From: DHVE2 group archaeon
GTDB taxonomy: Archaea; Thermoplasmatota; Thermoplasmata; Thermoplasmatales; Aciduliprofundaceae
Length of the DNA: 64,000 bases
Direction of reading: 5' to 3'
Assembly: GCA_026993785.1 (NCBI GenBank)
Contig: JALWRZ010000010.1
Span: 337,199 to 401,198 of the forward strand
Notes under the pieces: model-generated
What the model was told of the DNA's origin: nothing
The model's input: the letters and a program-made list of their open reading frames with translations, nothing else
Database searches by the model: none
Shown: one piece after another, positions 33,651 through 42,911 of the stretch
Layout: every line of letters starts with the position of its first letter
Position numbering within the stretch: position 1 is the first letter of the stretch
Made by a program: the position numbers and the translations under genes

Positions 33651-36308
33651 ATGCTTGAAAAGGAGCTGAACCTTGAGTTCTTCCGCAAAAATGGATATTC
33701 GAGGTATAAATGCAGAAAATGTGGTGCCTATTTCTGGAGTAAGGTACCCCGGGAAACCTGCACCGAGGCACCATGCGGGACGTACAAATTTCTCGATACC
33801 CCTATTTTCAAAAGGAAATACACCGTGGAGGAGATGAGGAAAGAGTTCATAGAATTTTTCCGAAAACGTGGGCATACGCCCCTTAAGAGGTATCCTGTGG
33901 TGGCAAGATGGAGAGATGATGTATTTCTTGTTAACGCATCCATCTATGATTTCCAGCCCCATGTAACCTCGGGTCTTACTCCACCTCCTGCCAATCCCCT
34001 TGTTATCTCCCAGCCATGCATAAGAATGGTGGATATAGACTCTGTGGGTAAGACCGGAAGACATCTAACGGGTTTTGAGATGATGGCACATCATGCATTC
34101 AATTATGAGGATAACTTCATTTACTGGAAGGATGAAACCGTAGAATATGCCATAAAATTCATAGAGTCTCTGGGAGGCAGCGAGGAAGATATAGTGTTTA
34201 AAGAGAAGCCCTGGATAGGTGGCGGCAACGCTGGGGCAAGCTTTGAAGTCATTGTTGGGGGTTTAGAACTTGCAACCCTTGTTTTTATGAACCTTAAGGA
34301 GGATGAAAATGGAAACATAGTTCTGGAAGGAAAAAGATATTCCGAGATGCCCCTGAAAATAGTGGATACTGGCTATGGATTAGAGCGATTCGTATGGGCA
34401 TCCCAGGGCACACCCACAATCTATGATGCCATATACCCTCAGATGATAGAGCATCTCATGGAGCTTGCTAGTATAGAGAGGGGAGAGAAAGAAGATATGA
34501 TCTTAAAGAATTTAGCTCTTCTATCCCCGAGGATAGAGATAGAGGGTGAGGAAAAGCTGATGGAGGAAGTTCTCAAAAGCTCCAATGCCTCCTGGGAGGA
34601 TTATAAAAAATTCATAAAACCTTTGCAGAGTATATATGCCATAGCGGATTACACAAGGAGCCTGGCTTTCATGCTTTCGGACGGCATAGTTCCCTCCAAT
34701 GTCCAGGCAGGATATCTTGCGAGACTCCTTATACGAAGAACCTTGAGACTTCTGGAAGAACTGGGTAATCCCATATCCATACAGGAACTTGTGGTAATGC
34801 ACATGGAGAGATTCCGGGATATAATGGACATCTCCATGATACCCATAGTTAAGGAGGAGCTGGAGCTGGAGGAGGAGCGCTACAGGAGAACCCTCTCAAA
34901 GGGCAGAGAAATCGTTAAAAGAATGATAAAAAAGAAGAAAACCCTTACGACGGAGGACCTCATTCTTCTTTACGACTCCCACGGGCTTCTTCCAGATTTT
35001 GTGAAAAGCGTGGCCCAGGAAATGAATGTGGAAATAAGTATCCCTGAAAACTTCCATGGACTGGTTGCAAGGAGGCACGAGAGCAGCAAAATCGAAATTA
35101 GGAAGGAAAAGAAAGAGTATGATCTGCCAAAGACCAGGAGCCTTTATTATGAAGATCCATATATGAGGGAATTCGATGCCACGGTGATACATTCACAAGG
35201 AAAGGAAATAGTGCTGGACCAGACGGCTTTTTATCCCGAAGGTGGCGGTCAGCCTGCGGATAGAGGAATAATTATTGCCAATGGAGAAAAATATTTGGTG
35301 CAGGATGTTCAAAAATATGGGGATGTAATTGTTCATTTTGTTGATAGAGAGGGACTTATGGAGGGAATGAAGATTCATGGCATCCTAGATTGGGAGAGAA
35401 GAGAGAGGCTTATGAGAAATCATACAGCGGAGCACGTGCTTCTGGCAGCCTGCAGGAGTGTGCTGGGCAAGCATGTATGGCAGCATGGAACCCAAAAGGA
35501 TGTTTACGAGTGCAGGTTCGACATAGCGCACTATAAGCCCATAAGCGAGCAGGAGATTAAAGAGATAGAGAAGGAAGCTCTCAGGATAATCACTTCCAAC
35601 ATCCCTGTGGAGGCAAAGTTTATGAACAGAACGGAGGCAGAGAAGAAATACGGATTTGTGCTCTATGAGGGCGGTATACCGCCGGGAAAGGAGATTCGTG
35701 TGGTGAAAATTGGTGATTTTGATGTTGAGGCATGTGGCGGCACCCATGTTAAAAGCACAGGTGAGATAGGCCTCTTGAAGATAATTCGCACTGAGAGAAT
35801 ACAGGATGGTGTGAGCAGAATAATCTATACATCGGGAATGAGCGCTCTGGAGCATATACAGAAAGAGGAAGATCTCCTTAGAGAGGGGAGCGAGAAACTG
35901 AAGGTCCCACCAGACAAGCTGGTGAACGCTGTGGACAAGCTCTTTCAGGACTGGAAATCCTGCAGAAAAGAGGTGGAGAAGCTCCAAAAGTACAAACTCA
36001 GAGGAATGGTGGAAGAGCTTGTTTCTCTCGCTAAGAAGGGGGTAGTTGCAGCATCCTTAGAGCTTGATATGAAGGAGCTCCTGTTGCTTTCCAAAGAATT
36101 AGCGTCACAGCTTCGCTCCTATGTGCTGATAGGCAAAGATGGTGGTATAGTTGCCTTCGGTCCCGATGCCGATAGAATAGCTAGGGAAGTCGCCAAGGTC
36201 ATGGATGGAAAGGCCGGAGGTCGCGGCAACTTCGCCCAGGGAAAGGGAAAGGTGGATAAGATAAAAAAAGGTTTAAATAAGGCCAAGGAATTGTTGGGAC
36301 TCGCATGA
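33651..36308 (+). CDS. alaS: alanyl-tRNA synthetase, archaeal type
   Basis: Charges tRNA-Ala and edits mischarged Ser/Gly. 885 residues. An archaeal N-terminal Cys-rich extension (YKCRKCGAYFWSKVPRETC) precedes the class II core with PCIRMVDIDSVGKTGRHLTGFEMM and GGGNAGASFE. The editing/zinc domain has HTAEHVLLAACR and CGGTHVKSTGEIG. The C-terminus is a DHHA1-like domain ending GGRGNFAQGKGKVDKI. A TTAAATTTTAATA box lies ~30 bases before the ATG. The site-2 protease gene overlaps its stop by four bases. Confidence 0.96.
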   Translation: MLEKELNLEFFRKNGYSRYKCRKCGAYFWSKVPRETCTEAPCGTYKFLDTPIFKRKYTVEEMRKEFIEFFRKRGHTPLKRYPVVARWRDDVFLVNASIYDFQPHVTSGLTPPPANPLVISQPCIRMVDIDSVGKTGRHLTGFEMMAHHAFNYEDNFIYWKDETVEYAIKFIESLGGSEEDIVFKEKPWIGGGNAGASFEVIVGGLELATLVFMNLKEDENGNIVLEGKRYSEMPLKIVDTGYGLERFVWASQGTPTIYDAIYPQMIEHLMELASIERGEKEDMILKNLALLSPRIEIEGEEKLMEEVLKSSNASWEDYKKFIKPLQSIYAIADYTRSLAFMLSDGIVPSNVQAGYLARLLIRRTLRLLEELGNPISIQELVVMHMERFRDIMDISMIPIVKEELELEEERYRRTLSKGREIVKRMIKKKKTLTTEDLILLYDSHGLLPDFVKSVAQEMNVEISIPENFHGLVARRHESSKIEIRKEKKEYDLPKTRSLYYEDPYMREFDATVIHSQGKEIVLDQTAFYPEGGGQPADRGIIIANGEKYLVQDVQKYGDVIVHFVDREGLMEGMKIHGILDWERRERLMRNHTAEHVLLAACRSVLGKHVWQHGTQKDVYECRFDIAHYKPISEQEIKEIEKEALRIITSNIPVEAKFMNRTEAEKKYGFVLYEGGIPPGKEIRVVKIGDFDVEACGGTHVKSTGEIGLLKIIRTERIQDGVSRIIYTSGMSALEHIQKEEDLLREGSEKLKVPPDKLVNAVDKLFQDWKSCRKEVEKLQKYKLRGMVEELVSLAKKGVVAASLELDMKELLLLSKELASQLRSYVLIGKDGGIVAFGPDADRIAREVAKVMDGKAGGRGNFAQGKGKVDKIKKGLNKAKELLGLA

Positions 36309-37939
36309 TAAATCCAGAGCTGGAAGAAATAAAAGACATCGTTGCTCAAAATTTCAAATTTTATGATTTTAGAATTTTTCCCGATCACCTGGAATTCTAT
36401 ATAACCTTTGAGAATGAGAAAACTTTAGAGATGAATTTTGAAAACCTGCGACTTCAATTTAAGGAGAGAAATTTGATTCCCTTCCTCCGAAGAAAGGGAG
36501 GAGAATATGTTATCATGGTAATGAAAAATCCACCGCGGAGGTATCGGAGCGTCTATATTAATATCATCCTCCTGGTACTGACCTTTGCATCTACCATATG
36601 GGTAGGCTCTTTGTACTATTATAGTTATTATGGCGTCTCTGATTTATGGCACCAGCTGTGGGGCGGGTTCCTTTATTTTTCAGTACCTCTTCTGGCCATT
36701 CTGGGCTCCCATGAGATGGGCCATTACTTTGCTGCTAAGAAGCACAGGGTAGATGCCTCACTCCCATTCTTCATACCTGCACCCACGATATTCGGAACTT
36801 TAGGGGCGTTCATATCCATGCGGGATCCAATCCCCAACAGGAAATCTCTTGTGGATATAGGCCTGGCTGGTCCTATAGCAGGTTTTATCGTGGCCATTCC
36901 CGTAACCCTCATAGGAATCTATCTGGGACATATTCATACACCATCGCCGCCACCACAATCTGGAGTTGTAGTGCATCTATTTCATATGCCTCTTATCTAC
37001 TATCTCTTCTTTCTTATAATTCCACCCTCGGAGTTTATGCATCCTGTGGCTATGGCGGGATGGGTTGGTTTCGTGGTAACAGCCATAAATCTCTTCCCCG
37101 TAGGACAGTTAGATGGCGGGCATGTGGCCAGGGCACTGGCAGGCGAGAAAGCAAAGTATATAAGCTATGGATTCGCAGCGCTTCTTGTCGCCCTAGGATA
37201 CTTTTACATTGGGTGGCTCATCTTTGCCTTTCTTGTGATATTTTTGGGACTAAGACATCCCCCACCCCTTAATGACGTTGTGAAGTTAGATAAGAAAAGA
37301 ATCGCCCTTGCGGTAAGCGGGTTCCTACTTCTGGCAGTAACCTTTGTACCCGTGCCCATAGAGACCGTGCATGAAAGTCTAGAGCTAGAGGTATCTACCA
37401 CATCCACATTTCTCATTGAGGGGCTCAGTGATTCTGCTACCTTACATATCTGGATCAACAATACTGGAGATGTAGAAGAAAACATCACCTTGAAAGTTCA
37501 AGGCCAATTCATAATCCCTCAGCATAATTTTACCTTTAATCTGTCCAAGGGAGAAGGAAAAATGATAAAAGAGGATGTTTGGATGCTGAAAAAGGGGATG
37601 CATACCCTCCATATAATGGCAAGCACTATAACCAACACAGTATACTGGAAAAATATTACCTTCAAATGCTTTGAGAAGAGCCCCAGCTTTAGCTTTAATA
37701 GAACTATAGTGCATGGCTATGTTTTCAATGTGACCCTCTCCAATTTCGGGATGGCCAGAAATTTGGAATTTTTGAGCTTTAACAACGTGAGCTTTAATAT
37801 CACAAATCTACCGAGTACCTCCCTCTACCTAGAAAGTAATTCCTCTTACCAGCTACAGTTTGTTGTGACTGCTCCAACCATTATTTTAGCAGTAGACCCT
37901 GAGAATTACGAGGTTACCTGGTTGAAAGTAGAGATTTGA
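36305..37939 (+). CDS. site-2 protease-like membrane metalloprotease (M50)
   Basis: 544 residues. A cytosolic N-terminus of ~80 residues is followed by about six membrane helices. The zinc motif HEMGH (GSHEMGHYFAAKKHRV, ~residue 135) and the partner motif NLFPVGQLDGGHVARAL (~270) define peptidase family M50, which cuts inside membranes. The last ~180 residues are an extracellular Asn-rich beta domain (LHIWINNTGDVEENITLKVQGQF) of the NEW3 kind. The ATG overlaps the alaS stop (ATGA). Target protein unknown. Confidence 0.88.
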   Translation: MINPELEEIKDIVAQNFKFYDFRIFPDHLEFYITFENEKTLEMNFENLRLQFKERNLIPFLRRKGGEYVIMVMKNPPRRYRSVYINIILLVLTFASTIWVGSLYYYSYYGVSDLWHQLWGGFLYFSVPLLAILGSHEMGHYFAAKKHRVDASLPFFIPAPTIFGTLGAFISMRDPIPNRKSLVDIGLAGPIAGFIVAIPVTLIGIYLGHIHTPSPPPQSGVVVHLFHMPLIYYLFFLIIPPSEFMHPVAMAGWVGFVVTAINLFPVGQLDGGHVARALAGEKAKYISYGFAALLVALGYFYIGWLIFAFLVIFLGLRHPPPLNDVVKLDKKRIALAVSGFLLLAVTFVPVPIETVHESLELEVSTTSTFLIEGLSDSATLHIWINNTGDVEENITLKVQGQFIIPQHNFTFNLSKGEGKMIKEDVWMLKKGMHTLHIMASTITNTVYWKNITFKCFEKSPSFSFNRTIVHGYVFNVTLSNFGMARNLEFLSFNNVSFNITNLPSTSLYLESNSSYQLQFVVTAPTIILAVDPENYEVTWLKVEI

Positions 37940-38603
37940 ATCGCAATGCATCTTCCCACATATTGGTGTTATTGAACATCACATAATCCCCGTCCTTCAC
38001 CAATTTTTTGAGCCGCAATAGCTCCTCGTCACTGTAGCGATATCTGTAACTGCCTATGCCATGGAGCCTATAATAGGAAAACTCGCCCCACACCTTCTCT
38101 CTTTTGAATGGGTCCACAACATGAATCAATTTAACCTCTTGACATATTTTTCTCACGGTTTCATCGCTCCAATTCCCTCTCGGTTCCCATCCGAACACAA
38201 AATCCCGCTCTATGGAGTTAAAGAACTCGTATATGTTTCTCACATTCTCCTCTTTCTCTTTGAAACTTGCGGGACTTTGAAAGATTATTATATCTGCGTG
38301 AAGTATTTTAGCTATCTCCCTGAAGTGTTCCCAGGATTCCATCGTATCCTGATTTACTTTAAAAAAGCCGAAGTCCCCCATTTTTCCTTTGTATCTTCGA
38401 TATGTAGGACTGCTAGGTGGATGAGTTATAGTCTGCGGCGCTTTTAAAACGAACTCGAAATCATCAGGAGCTTGCTCCCTCCATTTAGCAGCCAGTTCTG
38501 GGGAAATTGGCGTATAAAAGCTTTTCTGTATTTCCACTACCTTGAACTCTTCGAAATATTTCTTTCGCGATGCCGAGAACCCACAGGTTCCTATGTGAAT
38601 CAT
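37914..38603 (-). CDS. DUF72 (YecE-like) family protein
   Basis: 229 residues starting MIHIGTCGFSASRKKYFEEF, the standard DUF72 opening (hIGTSGWs...). The track's 356-codon frame from 38984 runs through hairpin repeats and is not the gene. Other family blocks: VVEIQKSFYTPISPELAAKWREQAPDDFEFVLKAPQTITH, FQSPASF, FGWEPRGNW and YYRLHGIGSYRYRYSDEEL. The fold is a TIM barrel; function is unestablished though nuclease or sugar-related roles have been proposed. A GGTTTTAAATT box ~25-30 bases upstream abuts the repeat array. It overlaps the protease gene by 26 bases. Confidence 0.88.
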   Translation of the reverse strand: MIHIGTCGFSASRKKYFEEFKVVEIQKSFYTPISPELAAKWREQAPDDFEFVLKAPQTITHPPSSPTYRRYKGKMGDFGFFKVNQDTMESWEHFREIAKILHADIIIFQSPASFKEKEENVRNIYEFFNSIERDFVFGWEPRGNWSDETVRKICQEVKLIHVVDPFKREKVWGEFSYYRLHGIGSYRYRYSDEELLRLKKLVKDGDYVMFNNTNMWEDALRFKSLLSTR

Positions 38604-38643
38604 CAATATCTCTAAGAAAAAAGGGAATTTAAAACCTTCCCCA

Positions 38644-38887
38644 ATGGGAACCACCAGCGGGTTCCCATCCCCTCCTGCAACCAAACGATGCGATGAACCT
38701 CCGGCGGGTTCCCATACCATCCAGCATCCACACTGGGAACCACCAGCGAGTTCCTTTACCTCCTGCACTAGACCCCTCCAGCGGGTTTCTAGTACTTCCA
38801 GCAACCCTGGGAACCACCAGCGGGTTCCCATTCCCTCCTGCAACCAACCAAACACGTGGGGGTGTAGAGAGGGGGTGAAACCCCCTC
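38644..38887. repeat. array of five hairpin repeats plus a terminal hairpin
   Basis: Five ~35-47 base units, each a hairpin with the near-constant loop CCAGCGGG and a TCC(T/A)GCA-ACC linker. Stems: ATGGGAACC/GGTTCCCAT (38644-38668), GAACC/GGTTC (38695-38711), GGAAC/GTTCC (38736-38754), ACTAGA/TCTAGT (38767-38793), TGGGAACC/GGTTCCCA (38808-38830). A distinct hairpin GAGGGGGT-GAA-ACCCCCTC (38869-38887) ends the array. Stem changes are paired. It fills the whole space between the divergent DUF72 and scpB promoters; a one-unit relative is at 45.2 kb. Confidence 0.8.
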
Positions 38888-38928
38888 CGTAGGGAAAGTT
38901 TATAAATTCACGCTCTTTACCATTAAAT

Positions 38929-39441
38929 ATGGATGAGATTATGAAGAAGGTGGAGGCTGTTCTGTTCTCTTCTGAAAACCCCATGAGGGTTGGAGAAATC
39001 GCCGAGATAATTGGTCACCAATCTTCTGAAGTTAGCAAGGCTATGAAGAAATTGAGAATGGAATATGAGAAGAGGAAGGGGGCTATAGAAATAGCAAAGA
39101 TAGGAAACAAGTATGTTATGCAGTTGAAAGAAGAGTATCTGGAATATGGGTATCGCGTGGGTAAGAGGGAGATGAGCGATGAGGTGCTTCGCACCCTGGC
39201 TATTATAGCTTACTATCAGCCTATTACGCAGAGCAAGCTTCGGGAAATTATTGGCTCCAGAGTTTATGAATATGTGGATGAGCTAAGACACCGTGGCTTC
39301 ATTTATGGGAAGAAATCCGGAAAAACTGTGGTGTTGAGAACTACCAAAAGATTCAACGAGTATTTTGGAATAGACGCATCCAAGCCGGAAGAAGTTAAAA
39401 AATTTCTGGAAGAGAAGGCAGGAGGTGAGAAAAATGAATAA
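38929..39441 (+). CDS. scpB: ScpB-like segregation and condensation protein
   Basis: 170 residues; partner of SMC-kleisin complexes in chromosome condensation. Two winged-helix domains are visible: residues 1-80 (VEAVLFSSENPMRVGEIAEIIG, KLRMEYEKRKGAIEIAKIGNKYVMQLKEEY) and 85-155 (SDEVLRTLAIIAYYQPITQSKLREIIGSRVYEYVDELRHRGFIYGKKSGKTVVLRTTKRFNEYFG), the core family signature. A GTTTATAAATT box from the repeat edge supplies the promoter. scpA is not adjacent. purD overlaps its end by eight bases. Confidence 0.92.
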   Translation: MDEIMKKVEAVLFSSENPMRVGEIAEIIGHQSSEVSKAMKKLRMEYEKRKGAIEIAKIGNKYVMQLKEEYLEYGYRVGKREMSDEVLRTLAIIAYYQPITQSKLREIIGSRVYEYVDELRHRGFIYGKKSGKTVVLRTTKRFNEYFGIDASKPEEVKKFLEEKAGGEKNE

Positions 39442-40762
39442 GGTGCTGCTTCTTGGCTCGGGAGGTAGAGAGCATGCCATTGCCGATGCCCTGAAAAGAG
39501 GGGGCGCAAAGATTTACGCAGTGATGCCCCATAAGAATCCCGGGATTGCAAAGCTATCGCAGGATTATGTTGTGGGACCTCTTTCATTGGGCTTCGTCAG
39601 AGAGCTAGACTGGGTAAAATTCAAGAGGGTGGATTTCGCCGTTATAGGTCCAGAGGATCCCCTCATAGAAGGTATGGCAGACATGCTTGAGGATAAAGGA
39701 ATACCTGTGGTAGGTCCACGCAAAAACGCCGCGATAATAGAGGGCTCCAAGGAGTTTATGAGAGATCTTATGAAGAAGCATAGTATTGAAGGTTTTGTAG
39801 ATTATTTTGTCTTTGACTCCCCCTCCAAGGTGGAGGAGTTTCTGAAGGATTATGATAAGCCCTTTGTGGTCAAACCGGTAGGTGTGACAGGAGGCAAGGG
39901 AGTCCGTGTTATGGGTGATCATTTCAAGACCAAGGAAGAGGGAATAAAATATGCCAAGGAGGTTATAGAGAAGAAAATAGGTGGCGTCGGAAGGGTAATA
40001 ATCGAAGAAAAGATGATTGGTGAGGAATACACACTGCAGGTTTTCACAGATGGACGTGAGCTAAGCGGTATGCCCCTCGTACAGGATTTCAAGAGAGCAT
40101 ACGAGGGAGATAAGGGACCCAATACAGGGGGCATGGGTTCCTACAGCATGGAGAATCATCTTTTGCCCTTCATCACCAAGGAGGAATACACAAAGAGCAT
40201 GAAAATCTTGGAGGATATTATAGCAGCTCTTCGAAGAGAGGGAAGGACCTACAAAGGCGTGATGTACGGACAGTTTATGCTTACGGCAGAGGGACCAAAA
40301 ATCATAGAGATTAACTGCAGATTTGGAGATCCTGAAGCTATGAACGTACTTCCAATCCTGAAAACTAATTTTGTGGACATTGCGTGGAGCATAATAGAGG
40401 GAAAACTAATCAAGGCAGAATTTATGGAAAAGGCCACCGTGGTTAAGTATGTAGTGCCCGAGGGCTATGGAACACCAAATCCCGCAAAAAACGAGGTGAT
40501 AAAGGTAAACGAGGAGCGCATAAAGAGGGAGGGGGCACTACTATACTACGCTTCTGTGGATGAAAGGGGAGGAAAAATATACACTACAACCTCCCGCTCT
40601 CTCGCGGTGGTTGGCATTGCAGATAATCTAGAAGAGGCAGAGAAAATTGCGGAAAATGCACTCCACCATGTGTCTGGAAGAGTCTACATGCGCCATGATA
40701 TAGCCAAGAAGGAGATGATAGAGGCCAAGATTAGGAAGATGAAAGAGCTCAGGGGGAGCTAA
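39434..40762 (+). CDS. purD: phosphoribosylamine-glycine ligase
   Basis: Second step of purine synthesis, forming glycinamide ribonucleotide with ATP. ATG 39434 (MNKVLLLGSGGREHAIADAL) is chosen over the GTG at 39425 because AGGAGGTG (39420-39427) lies six bases before it. ATP-grasp landmarks: FVVKPVGVTGGKGVRVMG, GPNTGGMGSYSM, YKGVMYGQFMLT and IEINCRFGDPEAMNVLP. 442 residues, normal length. It shares eight bases with scpB and converges on DUF1028 with a 14-base overlap. Confidence 0.96.
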   Translation: MNKVLLLGSGGREHAIADALKRGGAKIYAVMPHKNPGIAKLSQDYVVGPLSLGFVRELDWVKFKRVDFAVIGPEDPLIEGMADMLEDKGIPVVGPRKNAAIIEGSKEFMRDLMKKHSIEGFVDYFVFDSPSKVEEFLKDYDKPFVVKPVGVTGGKGVRVMGDHFKTKEEGIKYAKEVIEKKIGGVGRVIIEEKMIGEEYTLQVFTDGRELSGMPLVQDFKRAYEGDKGPNTGGMGSYSMENHLLPFITKEEYTKSMKILEDIIAALRREGRTYKGVMYGQFMLTAEGPKIIEINCRFGDPEAMNVLPILKTNFVDIAWSIIEGKLIKAEFMEKATVVKYVVPEGYGTPNPAKNEVIKVNEERIKREGALLYYASVDERGGKIYTTTSRSLAVVGIADNLEEAEKIAENALHHVSGRVYMRHDIAKKEMIEAKIRKMKELRGS

Positions 40763-41345
40763 GCATTTCATATATCTCTATCAATTTTTTAATAGGGTCT
40801 CGAGAATAATCCACCCGTATATCCAGGAGCTTATCATCCGGCTCATTTCTTCCAACTATAAGGATGGCGGCACTTCTATCGCCTCGTGAATCTCCACCTA
40901 CCTCATGGGCTTCTTGAAGAGCCTGAATAATTCTTTCTTGGATTTCTCCGTGAAATTCTGAAAATTCGCATAGAGCATCCACCACCTTTTCCGATATCAA
41001 AAGATTGCCCAGGCAAACCTTGTTTTTTAGGGCTATATGCTTCTTGGCATTCCAGGTTCTCTCTCCTGTAAATGCGGCAGCGTTCCCAAATCTATCGAGA
41101 ACGGCAACTTGTCTGAGCTCTTTCCCCGGATCCTTTGAAAGAGCCATTTCAAGAGCTTCAGAAGCGGTATGTTCTTTGAGAAGCTCTAAAACAATAGGAC
41201 CAAGATTGGTATTTGTATGCCCCTGCGTAACAACTCCTCCTCTCTTGTAAATAGCCCAAGGAACACGAGAGCCTACAGCTATGCTACCACTAACCACCCC
41301 GATTCCTATTATTTCTCCTTCCTTAATTATTATGCTATAGGTCAT
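40749..41345 (-). CDS. DUF1028 family protein (Ntn-hydrolase-like)
   Basis: 198 residues matching the DUF1028 pattern (COG3342): AVGSRVPWAIYKRGGVVTQGHTNTNLGPIVLELLKEHTASEALEMALSKDPGKELRQVAVLDRFGNAAAFTGERTW, then a central conserved GDSRGDRSAAILIV. The family is predicted to have an N-terminal nucleophile hydrolase fold; its substrate is unknown. It is separated by one base from the ZPR1 gene and is the last gene of the IPK-IDI2-ZPR1-DUF1028 operon. Confidence 0.85.
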   Translation of the reverse strand: MTYSIIIKEGEIIGIGVVSGSIAVGSRVPWAIYKRGGVVTQGHTNTNLGPIVLELLKEHTASEALEMALSKDPGKELRQVAVLDRFGNAAAFTGERTWNAKKHIALKNKVCLGNLLISEKVVDALCEFSEFHGEIQERIIQALQEAHEVGGDSRGDRSAAILIVGRNEPDDKLLDIRVDYSRDPIKKLIEIYEMLSSP

Positions 41346-41346
41346 A

Positions 41347-41916
41347 CTATCTCCTTATCTCATAGGTTATTTCACCCAGTTTTAGCTCCTTTATTTCCTC
41401 CTCGCTCAGTTTTCTTCTCTTAACCCTATCGCTTATTATGGCACTGTTTCCAAGGGGATCCTTAAGGATGAGTGTGGCTTTCATTCTTCCATGCCTTATA
41501 TATCCGATTTTTCTAAGCACTTCATTTATGCGCTCTCTCAGCTCAGGAGTGTTGTGCATCAATTGCACAAGCACATCCACTATTCGGTTCAGCACACCTT
41601 CAATCGTGGTGATAAACGCCTCGGAAAGAGGGCCAGGCTCAATCTTCGCGCCAATCTCAGGAATCTCAATGGTTCCCGAGGTGGATCTTACCACCTTTAT
41701 ATTCAAATCCCGCACATCTTCTATTTTTAGCTCATAGCTCATTGGCTCATGGACATCAAGCATCATAACATCGGCATGCCTGTATCCACAGTTTTTGCAT
41801 ATTATTGTGGTTTGAAGACATTTTCCAAAGTAGGGTAACTCGAGCTCTTCAGCTCTGTAAACAAGAGTTCTCTTTCCGCATACAGGGCAGGGAGCATCTA
41901 ACACTGTTTCAACCAT
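41347..41916 (-). CDS. ZPR1 zinc-finger domain protein
   Basis: 189-residue archaeal ZPR1. A CxxC-CxxC zinc finger (CPVCGKRTLVYRAEELELPYFGKCLQTTIICKNCGYRHADVMML) is followed by the jelly-roll-like domain (ESTSGTIEIPEIGAKIEPGPLSEAFITTIEGVL type signature seen as RSTSGTIEIPEIG). In eukaryotes ZPR1 aids elongation factor 1A folding; the archaeal role is inferred to be similar. The start overlaps the end of the IPP isomerase gene by 19 bases, so it belongs to the same transcript. Confidence 0.92.
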   Translation of the reverse strand: MVETVLDAPCPVCGKRTLVYRAEELELPYFGKCLQTTIICKNCGYRHADVMMLDVHEPMSYELKIEDVRDLNIKVVRSTSGTIEIPEIGAKIEPGPLSEAFITTIEGVLNRIVDVLVQLMHNTPELRERINEVLRKIGYIRHGRMKATLILKDPLGNSAIISDRVKRRKLSEEEIKELKLGEITYEIRR

Positions 41917-42911
41917 TGCTGCAGTTCACCTCTGATGACATAGCTCGTATCTCTCATCTCTTCAACATTTCTTGCACCGGTTAGGAAAATTGCTATTTTC
42001 AATTCTCTTATTATCTCCTCCAGCCTCTTTATAACAGCCTCTGCAGAGTTGAGAGCTGCGGGGAGTACCTCACGAGCAATACCCACCACTCTGGCTCCAA
42101 GTGCCAGAGCTTTTGCGGCATCCAAACCATTTCTTATACCACCGCTGCCTATGAGCGGAATATCTAGATCTTTTAGGATTATGAGAACATAGGGGGAGGG
42201 TAATCCCCAATCCCAGAATATCTCCCCTGCTTTACCACCTCTATAATACTCCACAGCAGCAAAGCTCGTGCCACTTACACCGCTTACATCTATAGCCTTA
42301 AATCCTGCATCTTTGAAGAACTCCCCAGCTTTTCTGCTTATACCTGCACCTGTCTCCTTGGCTATCAGGGGAAATTTATGAGCGAGTTCCTTCAGTATTT
42401 CCCTGAGATTCCCAACCTTTGTATCCCCCTCCGGCTGTATGGCCTCCTGAAGATAGTTGAAATGTATCTCAAGGGCATGGGCATCTACCATCTCCATAGC
42501 TCTCCGTATCTCCTCTTCTCCATAGCCCAGGGCAAGCTGAGGCGCACCTATGTTGCCCAATCTCAGGGGCACATCGTAATTCTTAATCACTGCATATGTG
42601 TCCTCTAATTCTCTTTTTTCAATCGCCGCCCTCTGGGAACCTACGGCCATACCTATACCAAGAGCTTCGCATGCTCGCGCAATGCTCTCGTTTATCTTTC
42701 TGGCTATTCGATGACCTCCAGTCATAGCGTCCACAATTATAGGCGCATTCAGCTTCTTTCCAAGAAACTCAACTTCTAGGGAGATATCATCTAAATCTAC
42801 GGCAGGTATAGTCTCGTGCTTCAGAATCACATCGTCCCAGTAATTATAATGGGATGCCACATCTTTTTCTATGCAGATTTTTATATGCTCCAATTTTCTA
42901 TTTTCTATCAT
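41898..42911 (-). CDS. fni: isopentenyl-diphosphate delta-isomerase, type 2
   Basis: FMN-dependent isomerase giving dimethylallyl diphosphate for archaeal membrane lipids. 337 residues; TIM-barrel FMN enzyme signatures are DAMTGGH, AVGSQRAAIE, NIGAPQL, LEIHFNYLQEAIQPEGD, KETGAGIS, VSGVSGTSF and GSGGIRNGLDAAKALALGA. It overlaps the upstream isopentenyl phosphate kinase gene by four bases, so the product of that kinase is the substrate here. This couples the last steps of the archaeal mevalonate route. Confidence 0.96.
   Translation of the reverse strand: MIENRKLEHIKICIEKDVASHYNYWDDVILKHETIPAVDLDDISLEVEFLGKKLNAPIIVDAMTGGHRIARKINESIARACEALGIGMAVGSQRAAIEKRELEDTYAVIKNYDVPLRLGNIGAPQLALGYGEEEIRRAMEMVDAHALEIHFNYLQEAIQPEGDTKVGNLREILKELAHKFPLIAKETGAGISRKAGEFFKDAGFKAIDVSGVSGTSFAAVEYYRGGKAGEIFWDWGLPSPYVLIILKDLDIPLIGSGGIRNGLDAAKALALGARVVGIAREVLPAALNSAEAVIKRLEEIIRELKIAIFLTGARNVEEMRDTSYVIRGELQQWLKQC

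Noticed and set aside
38644-38887. CRISPR array
   Set aside because: Units differ in sequence and length (35-47 bases), spacers are not unique 30-40-mers, and no cas gene is in the window.
38629-38984. ORFs through the hairpin repeats (including the N-terminal extension of DUF72)
   Set aside because: The translated peptides (LLEVLETRWR and similar) are the repeat read as protein; the family start of DUF72 is at 38603.
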